Source: Baffinella frigidus (Eukaryota; Cryptophyceae; Cryptomonadales; Baffinellaceae). From it: 16,082 bases of DNA. Where the stretch lies: assembly GCA_026770585.1 (NCBI GenBank), contig MU646982.1, positions 61,478-77,559 of the forward strand, read 5' to 3'. This document shows positions 10,437 through 16,082 of the stretch, in pieces. The position numbers and the translations under genes are program-made. Each line of letters opens with the position of its first letter. Within the stretch, counting starts at the first letter, position 1. The notes below the pieces were generated by a model that did not search any database, had not been told where the DNA came from, and was given only the letters and a program-made list of their open reading frames with translations.

Positions 10437-10690
10437 GATGGGGAAAATGAACCGGGCGTGGGCCCGTGCTATCGCTCGACACGCTCAAGCAGTAATCAGA
10501 TGATCAGGGTTAAGAGAAGAGAGCGCCTCATCCACATCCCGGTCGTTAATTTTTTAAAAAACTGCTATGATGGTCAAAACCGTTTTTGAAAGTACAGGTT
10601 ATGAGCTCGATCTTCGATTTTGACCATCAAAACAGCCGTTAGGTTGGACGGGTCTTCAGGGGTGGTGGCATCCAGGGAGTGAGTAGAACG
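10437..10690. promoter_or_regulatory. divergent promoter region with inverted repeat
   Basis: The only repeat-poor stretch between two gene starts. It holds TTAATTTTTTAAAAAA at about 10546 and a perfect 12-base inverted repeat TGATGGTCAAAA (10568-10579) / TTTTGACCATCA (10618-10629) around 38 bases. No TATA box is clear. Telomere-like repeat polarity switches across this region. Confidence 0.55.
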
Positions 10691-11039
10691 ATGCCGAAGA
10701 AGGGGGGCAAGGGGGGCAAGGGCAAGAAGAAGGCGGCCGCCAAGGTGGAAGGCCCGCCCGTCCCAGAGTATGGCCCGATGGGGTGTGACGGGACAATCGA
10801 TGCCACCAAGGGCGGGACGATCACGGCGACGCGCCTGGGGCGGACGTACTCGCTGGTGGTGCCCCCCGGCGCCGTGGACGCCAGCGTGTCCGTCTCGATG
10901 CGCGTGACGCAGTTTGAGGGCGGCGAGCCGGGGAACTTTGGGCTGGAGGGGCGGATCGTCTCGAACCGCGTCGAGATTTCGCCTCCGCTGCTCGATCTCA
11001 TGATCCCGGCGATCCTGTCGATCCCGCACTTCTGCGCAG
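10691..11039 (+). CDS. ZU5-like domain protein, exon 1
   Basis: ATG at 10691 opens MPKKGGKGGKGKKKAAAK, a basic Lys/Gly tail, then a globular part. GGTITATRLGRTYSLVVPPG followed by AVDASVSVSMRV, then ISPPLLDL and AILSIPHFCA, matches the ZU5 pattern (GGxL...L.VPPGA...SP...PHC). Donor GCGCAG|GTGAGG leaves phase 1 after 349 bases. Codons are GC-rich and contain no repeat. The reading fits a cytosolic or cytoskeleton/membrane-adaptor protein; ZU5 occurs in ankyrins, UNC5 and ZO-1. An in-frame GTG 12 bases upstream is unlikely to be the start. Confidence 0.7.
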
Positions 11040-14000
11040 GTGAGGGAGGCTCCAGAGCCGACGGCCCTGCGCTGGGTTCGCGCTTGCACCGTGCCGCGCC
11101 GTTGCTTCGACCGCTGAGTTTCGCGATTCGATGTTTCCGCTGCGGAAACTCATGTGAATCGGACAGCAGGGTGTGAGAGTAGGGGACAGAATTTTGGAAC
11201 TTGACTGCGATGAGACAGCTATGACATGCACTCTCGCAACAAGGAGGCGACCATCCCCGGCGCCTGCATCAGGGTCGTCGCACAGAACGAATCCCTGACC
11301 CTGCACTCTCTCTCCCAAAGCAGCAAATCTCCTTTACCTGGTCCCTTCATGCAGCACCACACGGTGGACTTAAGAGTTTTGCATTGTAAAATCAGTGTGG
11401 TTCAATTTCACAGACTCAAGTCACTCTCAGGTACAAACTGGGTCACGAACCCCCGTATTCTGGAGGTCTTGAGGACCTCGTAGTCAACCCCACACAGCGG
11501 GCTACGAAGGGAAAATATGTCAAATCTAAGCCAGTTTCCGTTACCATATCAGTAGAACACCCCCCCCATGTCACTACGGGTTCCCTACCGTAGGGTCGTA
11601 GGTCTTATCGCTGAAGGGTTATTCGAAATCCCTTCGAAGTCCGCTGTGTGGGTGTGGCACCTGAAATATCGAACCCGTCAGTACCCTTACACCTTCCTGC
11701 CAGTGAACCACAGAGGCTTCTTCGGGGGGGTATTCAAAAGTTAATTTGTCAGGGGAGAACGGTATTCAAAACTCATTTTTTTAGAAGAAAACGGCTCCAA
11801 GAACGCACTAATGTCTCCAAGTACACATATGGAATACCCCACCCAAGGGCCTGGCGTGGGATCCGTTCTGCGGTGGTGAAAAAGTTGGAGGGAAACAAAA
11901 AAACACCAACCACACCCCAAACCCTATTCACCAAACCCCCAAACCCAAACCCTACACCCTAAACCCTAAACCCTAAACCCTAAACCCTGAACCCCAAACC
12001 CCAAACCCCAAACCCGAAACCAGAAACCCTCAACCCCAAACCCCAATCACCCTAAAAAAGCACAAAACACAACCCTGAACACTGAACATTAAAACCTTCA
12101 ACACAAAAGCATAACCCAAGAGCACGCCTTGGCAGACGAGGACGGCAAAGACGAGATGTTCGACGCCTAAACCGCGAACCCTAAACCCTAAGCCCTAAAC
12201 CCTAAACCCTAAACCCTAAACCCTAACCCAACCCCCTAAAAAAAAAAATCGTCCCCTTGGCAGACCCCAAACCCGAAACCCGAAACCCGAAACCCGAAAC
12301 CCCAAACCCCAAACACTAAAACCCTAAACCCCAAACCCCAAACCCAAAACCCAAAACCCCAAACCCTGAGCAGACGAGGACGGCACAGACGAGATGTTCG
12401 TGGCCTGGGAGGGGCAGCACAGCTCCCACCTCCCGGGAGAGGACGGTGACGCCCCTTATCCGGATGTCAATTCGTCCACTTTCGCCAGATTCTGGTACGT
12501 TCTGGTACCAGAATCGACATTTGAGTGCCAGGATCGTCCACTTTCCTCAGGGTTTGGTACTGGGATCGTCCAATTTCATCACTAGTTTTGGCACAAACGA
12601 TGTTCGTGGTCTGGGAAGGGCAGCGCAGCTCCTACCTCCCCGGAGACGACGGTGACGCCCCTTATCCGAAAGTTGATTCGTCCACTTTCATGTCACTTTT
12701 GTCAGGTGGTGGTACCAGAATCGCCAAAATCGTCAACTTTCACCAGGGTTTGGTACCAGGGTCCACTTTCACCACCAGCTGTGAATTGTTTCGTGGCCTG
12801 GGAGGGCCAGCGCAGCGCTCACCTCCCCAGAGATGAAGGTTCGCCCTACACCCTAAACCCTACACTCCAAGCCCTTAGGAGACGACGGTGCGCCCCTTAT
12901 CCGAATGTTGATTCGTCCACTTTCATCTGGTCTGACGCCTTTTTGGTACCAGAACTGTCCACTTTCATCACGGAAGTGGACGGTTCTGGTACCAAAAAGG
13001 TTTGGTTCTAGGATCGTCCATTCTCAATAGTCTCGAGATGTTTGCGGCGTGGGAGGACGTACCCTAAACCCTGAACCTTAAACCCTAAACTCTAAATTTC
13101 AAACAACACAGCGCGCACCTCCCCGGAGATCACGGTTCGCCCCAAACCCTAAACCATGCAACCCTAAACTCTAAACTCTAAACCCTAAACTCTGAACTCT
13201 GGTGCGTCCATTATCGATTCCGAGGTTTTGGTACCGGGACCATAAACCCTAAGCCCTAAACCTTACCCTGGAGTGCACAGGGGTGCCAGCGCCAGACACC
13301 GAAACCCTAGCCCCTAAACCCTCAACCCTCAACCCTAAACCCTAAACCCTAAACTCTAAACCCTACATGGGTGCCAGCGCCTGACGCCGAAACCCTCAAC
13401 CCTAAACCCTAAACCCTAAACCCTAAACCCTGAACCCTAAACCCTAAACCCGAAACCCGAAACCCGAAACATAGGGGTGCCAGCGAGCGACGGCGCACCC
13501 GAGAAGGCGGTGTTCAGTGCCCAACCCCCTCAAACCTAAACTACACACTTAACACTTGACACTTAACCCTAAACACTAAACCCTAAACTCTAAACCATAA
13601 AACATAAACCATAAACCATAAACCATAAACACTCAGCACTACACACCAAACCCTAAACCCCAAACCCTGAACCCTAAACCCCAAACAAAGTAAAGCGACT
13701 GACTCGCTCCTAAACTTTAAGCCCTCAACCCTAAACCCTACACCCTACACCCTACACCCTACACCCTTAACCCTACACCCTAAACCCTACACCCTAAACC
13801 CTAAACCCTAAACCCTAAACCCTAAACCCTAAACACAGGGGTGCCAGCGAGCGACGGGGCACCCGAGGAGGCTGTGTTCAGGCGGCTGCCGGGAGGGACC
13901 TTCAACGTCGGTATGGGGTGAGCTAAACCTTAGACCCTACACCCTACACCCTACACCCTACACCCTACACCCTACACCCTACACCCTACAGTAATAGTAA

Positions 14001-16003
14001 GATAATACAGGAATAGTACAGTAATTACAGTATTGGTACAATAGTGCTGTAATAGTAAAGTAATACAGGGGTGCCTGCGAGCGACGGTGCACCCGAGCAC
14101 GTTTCTTGATCCTTGATAGGTCACGGAGGAGTTTCCCAACCCCCTAAACCCTAAACCTTAAACCATAAACCCTAAACCCCTTGGTACAATAATACTGTAA
14201 CAGTAAAGTGATACAGGGGTGCCAGCGAGCGACGGCGCACCCGAGGCGGCGGTGTTCATAGCCTAACGTCCTGAAAATGGGGTAGTTGGGCCTACGGCAT
14301 TGCCTAGGACCTCCTACCGTAGGCCGAGGGATCCTAGGACCAAAAAGTCTCGGCCTACGGTAGGAGGTCCTAGGCAATGCCGTAGGCCCAACTACCCCAT
14401 TTTCAGGCCGTTACCCTACTAGTTTTCAGGCGCTTGCCCGGGGGGGACGTTCAATGTCGGCATGGGGTGAGAGCATCCATTATCCTCCATTCTACTGCAA
14501 AGCCACAGGGGACCTCTCAAATTCTTGGACACGGCACTAGAATTGTTTGTTGGTTACCTTTTGACGAATTTTGGTCACGTCCTGGGTGGGGTTAGAAATT
14601 GCCTTTTGAGGGAAAATGGCTCCAAAGTAGCGGACATCAGAGTGTCTGCTACTTTTGGAGACTTCCCCTGTGGCTTTCCAGTAGTTAAGGGGAATTTGAA
14701 CATTTGTTGGTCAAGAAAATAGTGAAACAATGGCGAAAGTTGCCCACTTTTGGTATGGTTTATGGTCTGTGTATGGCCAACGGATGCGAAAACCGCTTTA
14801 TCTTGTTCGGCTCCATCGTGTTGCCTAACTAACGGACTTGTTGCCTAACTAACGGACTGGAAACCGCTGCATCTTGTTGCCTAACTAACGGACTGGAGGA
14901 ACTTGCTCCCGGGGGGGGGCTTCAATGTCGGGATGGGGTCTTTCCCGCCCCAAAGTTGACGGATTTGTCCCGCGAAGCCAGAACCGTCAACTTGACAATA
15001 TTCAGCCCGAGCCCGGGCTTCTTTTCACTCCGAAGTTGACGGATTTGTACCGCAAACCCCAGCATGTCAACTTGACCACGCAAGACCCTTCGATGGGGTA
15101 TTCCTTGGTCGTTTGGGAGCCATTGGGTCGTTCTTGGAGCCGTTTCCCCATAAAATTGACTTTTGAATACCATTTCCCCTTAAAAATTGACTTTGGAATA
15201 CCCCCCCTAGAGCCCTCCGTGGGAATAGTCGGTGAACGCGAGGTGCTGGGGTGGACGTTCCACGTCGGGATGGGGTGAGCTACCGTAGGGTCCTCTCGAT
15301 TATTCACGTATGTGTTATTCACGAAAGGACAGCGTCAGAAAGCCTGTCATACTAAACCCCAAACCCTAGGCCCTGGAGCCTGGAAACCCCAAACTTTAGG
15401 CACTGGAGCCTGGGGCCTAGACCCTGGACTGTCCCAGGCCTAAACACTCGAGAATGATGGAGGATCCTATTTACATGTGGGGTTGTAAATATTTGACCCA
15501 GGATAACGTAACCAACCTCGCGACTGTGCTAATTTTGCAGAGTTACGTGACCAACCTCACCAAAGTTACTACACAAACGCCCACTTGTAAACGCATTTTT
15601 TAAAAAATAGGCCCCTCTAGCTTTCTCGTGTGGAACGCTCCTTCATGTCGCGCAGGTTTTCGAAGGTCTAACCCCTCATCTCCCAATCCCTAAACCCTCA
15701 ACTCTACACCACTAAACCCTAAACACTGAACCCTGAACCCTGAACCCCGAGCCAGGTTCTCCAAGGTGGCGGTAACGCAGCCGGGGGTGTGTTGGTATTA
15801 GTAAAGTTGGTGGCCGTGTTGGTATTAGTAAAGGTCTCACTCTCTCTCGGTCCACGTGCCGCTCCTTTCTGGTGCGCAGGTTCTTGAATGTCTCAACGCT
15901 CATCTCCAATCCTTAGCCCCTAAACCCTAAATCCTAATCCCTCAACCCTGAATCCTGAGCCAGGTTCTCGAAGGTGGCGGTGACGCAGTTGGGGGTGTTC
16001 TAC
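10691..16003 (+). CDS. ZU5-like domain gene, multi-exon model
   Basis: Exons 10691-11039, 12374-12445, 13839-13917 and 15964-16003 are phase-compatible (1, 1, 2). The join reads SIPHFCA-DEDGTDEMFVAW, SHLPGED-GVPASDGAPEE, LPGGTFNVGMG-GFSKVAV, then TQLGVFY. The GGTFxVxxxFSxxxVxxxGVFYV ending is what one expects where a ZU5 domain closes, so the four exons plausibly complete one domain. Introns are 1.3-2.0 kb, filled with repeat and exon copies. The gene continues past the window. Confidence 0.6.
11124..11161. repeat. small hairpin
   Basis: CGATTC...TTTCCGC-T-GCGGAAA...GAATCG, 85 bases into the first intron of the plus gene. Confidence 0.6.
11162..11487. other. intronic stretch, no clear feature
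   Basis: Largely unique sequence. An in-phase exon candidate follows CACTCTCAG at 11431 (reads TNWVTNPRILEVL, then stop), but nothing supports it over the exon at 12374. No repeat array or foldback was found. Confidence 0.4.
11489..11652. mobile_element. 164-bp foldback element
   Basis: CCCACACAGCGGGCTACGAAGGGA (left) pairs with TCCCTTCGAAGTCCGCTGTGTGGG (right); two or three mismatches. A minor internal hairpin (CCCTACCGTAGGG) is present. Confidence 0.75.
11724..11859 (+). repeat. dispersed repeat B, forward copy
   Basis: About 136 bases from GGGGGGGTATTCAAAAG to GGCGTGG. They match the reverse complement of 15076-15207 throughout, including AACGGCTCCAAGAACG and GGAATACCCCA. Internally there are two GGTATTCAAAA units. 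Confidence 0.8.
11915..12060. repeat. telomere-like array, CCCTAAA orientation
   Basis: CCCTAAACCCTAAACCC and CCCCAAA/CCCGAAA variants on the plus strand. This is the first array right of the divergent promoter and has the opposite polarity to the left arm. Confidence 0.9.
12136..12170 (+). pseudogene. exon copy (DEDGKDEMFDA)
   Basis: Acceptor ACGCCTTGGCAG, DEDGKDEMFDA, stop. It is a 5' copy of exon 12374-12445, also phase 1 entry. An acceptor-only relic CCCCTTGGCAG|AC lies at about 12264. Confidence 0.55.
12171..12370. repeat. telomere-like array (CCCTAAA, CCCGAAA, CCCCAAA)
   Basis: Separate homogeneous blocks of each variant. The array ends AAACCCTGAGCAG, which is the acceptor of exon 12374. 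Confidence 0.9.
12374..12445 (+). CDS. ZU5-like gene, exon 2 (EMFVAWEGQHSSHLPGED)
   Basis: Repeat-derived acceptor AAACCCTGAGCAG, donor G|GTGACG. It has 72 bases, symmetric phase 1. It reads DEDGTDEMFVAW then EGQHSSHLPGED. This is the only copy of at least six (12136, 12590, 12786, 12890, 13035, 13112) with both junctions and a full frame. Confidence 0.6.
12446..12589. repeat. intron-start repeat with GGTACC motifs
   Basis: GTGACGCCCCTTATCCGGATG...TTCGTCCACTTTC begins here and recurs at 12652 and 12891. A 14-base palindrome TTCTGGTACCAGAA lies at about 12499. Repeated units include GGATCGTCCACTTTC. Confidence 0.7.
12590..12651 (+). pseudogene. exon copy (MFVVWEGQRSSYLPGDD)
   Basis: Reads TMFVVWEGQRSSYLPGDD before donor G|GTGACG, as in 12374-12445. 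The acceptor AG is degraded (TTTTGGCACA). Confidence 0.6.
12786..12838 (+). pseudogene. exon copy (FVAWEGQRSAHLPRDE)
   Basis: Reads CFVAWEGQRSAHLPRDE before AAG|GTTCGC. No acceptor. Followed by CCCTACACCC repeat. A minimal copy (CCCTTAG|GAGACGACG|GTGCGC) is at about 12885-12897. Confidence 0.55.
12938..13000. repeat. 27-bp hairpin centred on GGTACC arms
   Basis: CCTTTTTGGTACCAGAAC.. (12938-12964) pairs with 12974-13000 with one mismatch and a 9-base loop. Confidence 0.85.
13035..13058 (+). pseudogene. exon copy (EMFAAWED)
   Basis: GAGATGTTTGCGGCGTGGGA then GGAC|GTACCC and telomere-like repeat; an internally deleted copy of 12374-12445. Confidence 0.45.
13112..13134 (+). pseudogene. exon 3' end copy (RAHLPGDH)
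   Basis: AACAACACAG acceptor-like sequence, RAHLPGDH, then ACG|GTTCGC. It has telomere-like repeat on both sides. Confidence 0.5.
13140..13838. repeat. telomere-like arrays with exon-start echoes
   Basis: CCCTAAA, CCCTCAA, CCCGAAA, CCATAAA and CCCTACA blocks. Three copies of the exon 13839 start (GGGTGCCAGCG) lie inside at 13281, about 13366 and 13475, two preceded by an AG. The last reads on to GTGTTCA|GTGCCC. The block ends CCCTAAACACAG, the acceptor of exon 13839. Confidence 0.85.
13839..13917 (+). CDS. ZU5-like gene, exon 3 (VPASDGAPEEAVFRRLPGG)
   Basis: Repeat-derived acceptor CCCTAAACACAG; donor ATGGG|GTGAGC. The 79 bases enter phase 1 and leave phase 2. It reads VPASDGAPEEAVFRRLPGG then TFNVGMG. 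It is the only intact member of a family with 5' copies at 13281, 13366, 13475, 14069 and 14217 and 3' copies at 14425, 14901 and 15242. Confidence 0.6.
13925..13990. repeat. telomere-like array, CCCTACA variant
   Basis: Eight near-perfect CCCTACA units right after the GTGAGC donor. Confidence 0.9.
13991..14216. repeat. AT-rich intron-end repeat, duplicated
   Basis: TTGGTACAATA.T.CTGTAA.AG TAAAGT.ATACAG appears at 14034-14068 and 14181-14216, each time ending in the ACAG acceptor of an exon-3 copy. AGTAATA/AGTACAGTAATT units precede it. Confidence 0.7.
14069..14100 (+). pseudogene. exon 3 copy, 5' part
   Basis: AATACAG acceptor, then VPASDGAPE-like VPASDGAPEH, breaking off into unrelated sequence. 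Confidence 0.5.
14217..14466 (+). pseudogene. exon 3 copy interrupted by a perfect palindrome element
   Basis: The 5' part (VPASDGAPEAAVF, 14217-14258) and 3' part (14425-14466, same ATGGG|GTGAG donor) are separated by a 166-bp insert. TTCA occurs at both junctions. The 3' part also has one extra G, shifting the frame. Confidence 0.7.
14259..14424. mobile_element. foldback element with perfect 59-bp arms
   Basis: Positions 14270-14328 and 14349-14407 are exact reverse complements around a 20-base loop. A further TAACG/CGTTA pairs outside after one mismatch. Each arm contains its own hairpin (GGCCTACGG...CCGTAGGCC). TTCA flanks the insert (14255-14258, 14425-14428). Perfect arms imply a very recent origin or ongoing arm correction. 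Confidence 0.9.
14492..14684. mobile_element. 193-bp foldback with internal hairpin
   Basis: CTACTGCAAAGCCACAGGGG at 14492 pairs with CCCCTGTGGCTTTCCAGTAG ending at 14684. A second stem CTCCAAAGTAGCGGACA / TGTCTGCTACTTTTGGAG lies just inside the right arm. Confidence 0.75.
14818..14895. repeat. TTGTTGCCTAACTAACGGACT repeat, three copies
   Basis: Three near-identical units; CTAACTAAC is branch-point-like on the sense strand. The last copy lies just before an exon-3 3' fragment. Confidence 0.8.
14901..14937 (+). pseudogene. exon 3 3'-end copy
   Basis: TTGCTCCCGGGGG...TTCAATGTCGGGATGGG before GTCTTT; a copy of the LPGGTFNVGMG end with a weakened donor. Confidence 0.5.
14950..15077. repeat. twin hairpin direct repeat (AAGTTGACGG...CCGTCAACTT)
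   Basis: Two 47-base units at 14951 and 15031. Each starts AAGTTGACGGATTTGT and ends GTCAACTTGAC; in the first the 10-base arms are perfect inverted repeats. Confidence 0.75.
15076..15207 (-). repeat. dispersed repeat B, inverted copy
   Basis: Reverse-complement homologue of 11724-11859. It contains two tandem units (AAAATTGACTTTTGAATACC and AAAAATTGACTTTGGAATACC). Confidence 0.8.
15242..15274 (+). pseudogene. exon 3 3'-end copy with donor
   Basis: GTGCTGGGGTGGACGTTCCA then CGTCGGGATGGG|GTGAGC; it keeps the full donor of exon 3. Confidence 0.5.
15342..15450. repeat. CCTGGAGCCTGG / CCCTGGA repeats
   Basis: Diverged CCCCAAACC units mixed with GGCCTGGAGCCTGG duplications. No gene seen. Confidence 0.6.
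15475..15603 (+). CDS. small ORF with duplicated VTNL segment, possible exon
   Basis: ATG at 15475 opens 42 codons. DNVTNLATVLILQ and SYVTNLTKVTTQTPTC form an imperfect tandem repeat. An acceptor-like GTGCTAATTTTGCAG precedes the second unit. It lies in intron 3 of the plus gene. No family recognised; it may be chance. Confidence 0.25.
   Translation: MWGCKYLTQDNVTNLATVLILQSYVTNLTKVTTQTPTCKRIF
15656..15675 (+). pseudogene. exon 4 start copy
   Basis: Acceptor CTTCATGTCGCGCAG|GTTTTCGAAGGTC then stop; a copy of the start of 15964-16003. Confidence 0.45.
15756..15785 (+). pseudogene. exon 4 copy (FSKVAVTQPG)
   Basis: Acceptor CCCGAGCCAG precedes FSKVAVTQPGVCWY and a stop; nearly identical to exon 4 at its start. 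Confidence 0.5.
15789..15833. repeat. 18-bp direct repeat GTGTTGGTATTAGTAAAG
   Basis: Exact copies at 15789-15806 and 15816-15833. Confidence 0.9.
15880..15905 (+). pseudogene. exon 4 start copy (FLNVSTLIS)
   Basis: Pyrimidine-rich acceptor CTCCTTTCTGGTGCGCAG, then FLNVSTLIS and no donor. Confidence 0.45.
15964..16003 (+). CDS. ZU5-like gene, exon 4 (FSKVAVTQLGVFY)
   Basis: Acceptor CCTGAGCCAG. It enters phase 2, so GG + G continues exon 3 as GFSKVAVTQLGVFY. Donor TAC|GTTTGC leaves phase 0. The frame also stays open to 16038, so the exon end is uncertain. The CT tract at the window edge would be the polypyrimidine tract of the next intron end. Confidence 0.5.
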
Positions 16004-16035
16004 GTTTGCTCCCCGCACATGACCGGTCTTGATTA

Positions 16036-16038
<3 letters not shown>

Positions 16039-16082
<44 letters not shown>
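16039..16082. repeat. (CT)22 at window edge
   Basis: A pure CT dinucleotide run to the last base. CT is on the sense strand of the plus gene, mirroring the left arm. Confidence 0.95.

Noticed and set aside
11431-11480. Exon following CACTCTCAG (TNWVTNPRILEVL) as exon 2 of the ZU5 gene
   Set aside because: In phase but ends in a stop, has no clear donor, and exon 12374 gives a better continuation.
13890-13917. LPGGTFNVGMG as a formylglycine-generating enzyme GGTFxMG motif
   Set aside because: The in-phase neighbouring exons give a better explanation as the end of a ZU5-like domain, and no other motif of that enzyme family is present.
15656-16003. Minus-strand beta-helix reading (CVTATFENLAQ) at the right end
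   Set aside because: The plus strand has repeated acceptor CAG|GTTYTYGAA junctions in phase with exon 3, and repeat polarity is plus here; the minus reading has no GT donor.

Overview
This is eukaryotic nuclear DNA. It has GT-AG introns, no operon structure, abundant telomere-like repeats of the (TTTAGGG)n/(CCCTAAA)n type, long CT/GA microsatellites and many short foldback (MITE-like) elements. TTTAGGG-type repeats, GC-rich coding sequence and a secreted beta-helix protein suggest an alga or alga-like protist such as a cryptophyte, green alga or dinoflagellate. I cannot fix the lineage from the sequence.

Two genes diverge from about 10.44-10.69 kb. The minus-strand gene (start 10436) encodes a secreted right-handed beta-helix protein. 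It has a signal peptide, a pectate-lyase-fold type N-terminus and then many short exons carrying GGA[VL] and FxxN/CxFxxN rungs like polymorphic membrane protein (Pmp) repeats. Fourteen exons from 10436 down to 2107 splice in compatible phase into 402 codons with no stop. Further exons continue toward position 324. The plus-strand gene (start 10691) encodes a Lys/Gly-rich N-terminus followed by a ZU5-like domain. Its four recognisable exons (10691, 12374, 13839, 15964) are also phase-compatible, and the gene runs off the right edge.

Most of the window is intron, in three layers. (1) Degenerate telomere-like arrays, in local homogeneous variants (TTTAGGG, TGTAGGG, TTTCGGG, TTTGGGG). (2) Partial copies of neighbouring exons that keep a splice junction, often several per intron. 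(3) Foldback elements of about 60-340 bp; three sit inside exon sequence and one is nested in another.

The CCCTAAA strand and the CT strand are the sense strand of whichever gene they lie in: minus left of 10.4 kb, plus right of 10.7 kb. Two blocks break this rule. Several 3' splice sites appear to be built from the repeat itself. The best candidate for something undescribed is this coupling of telomere-like DNA to intron structure, with repeated short copies of exon-intron junctions.

All exon calls come from reading splice sites and translations by eye; no transcript or database evidence was available.
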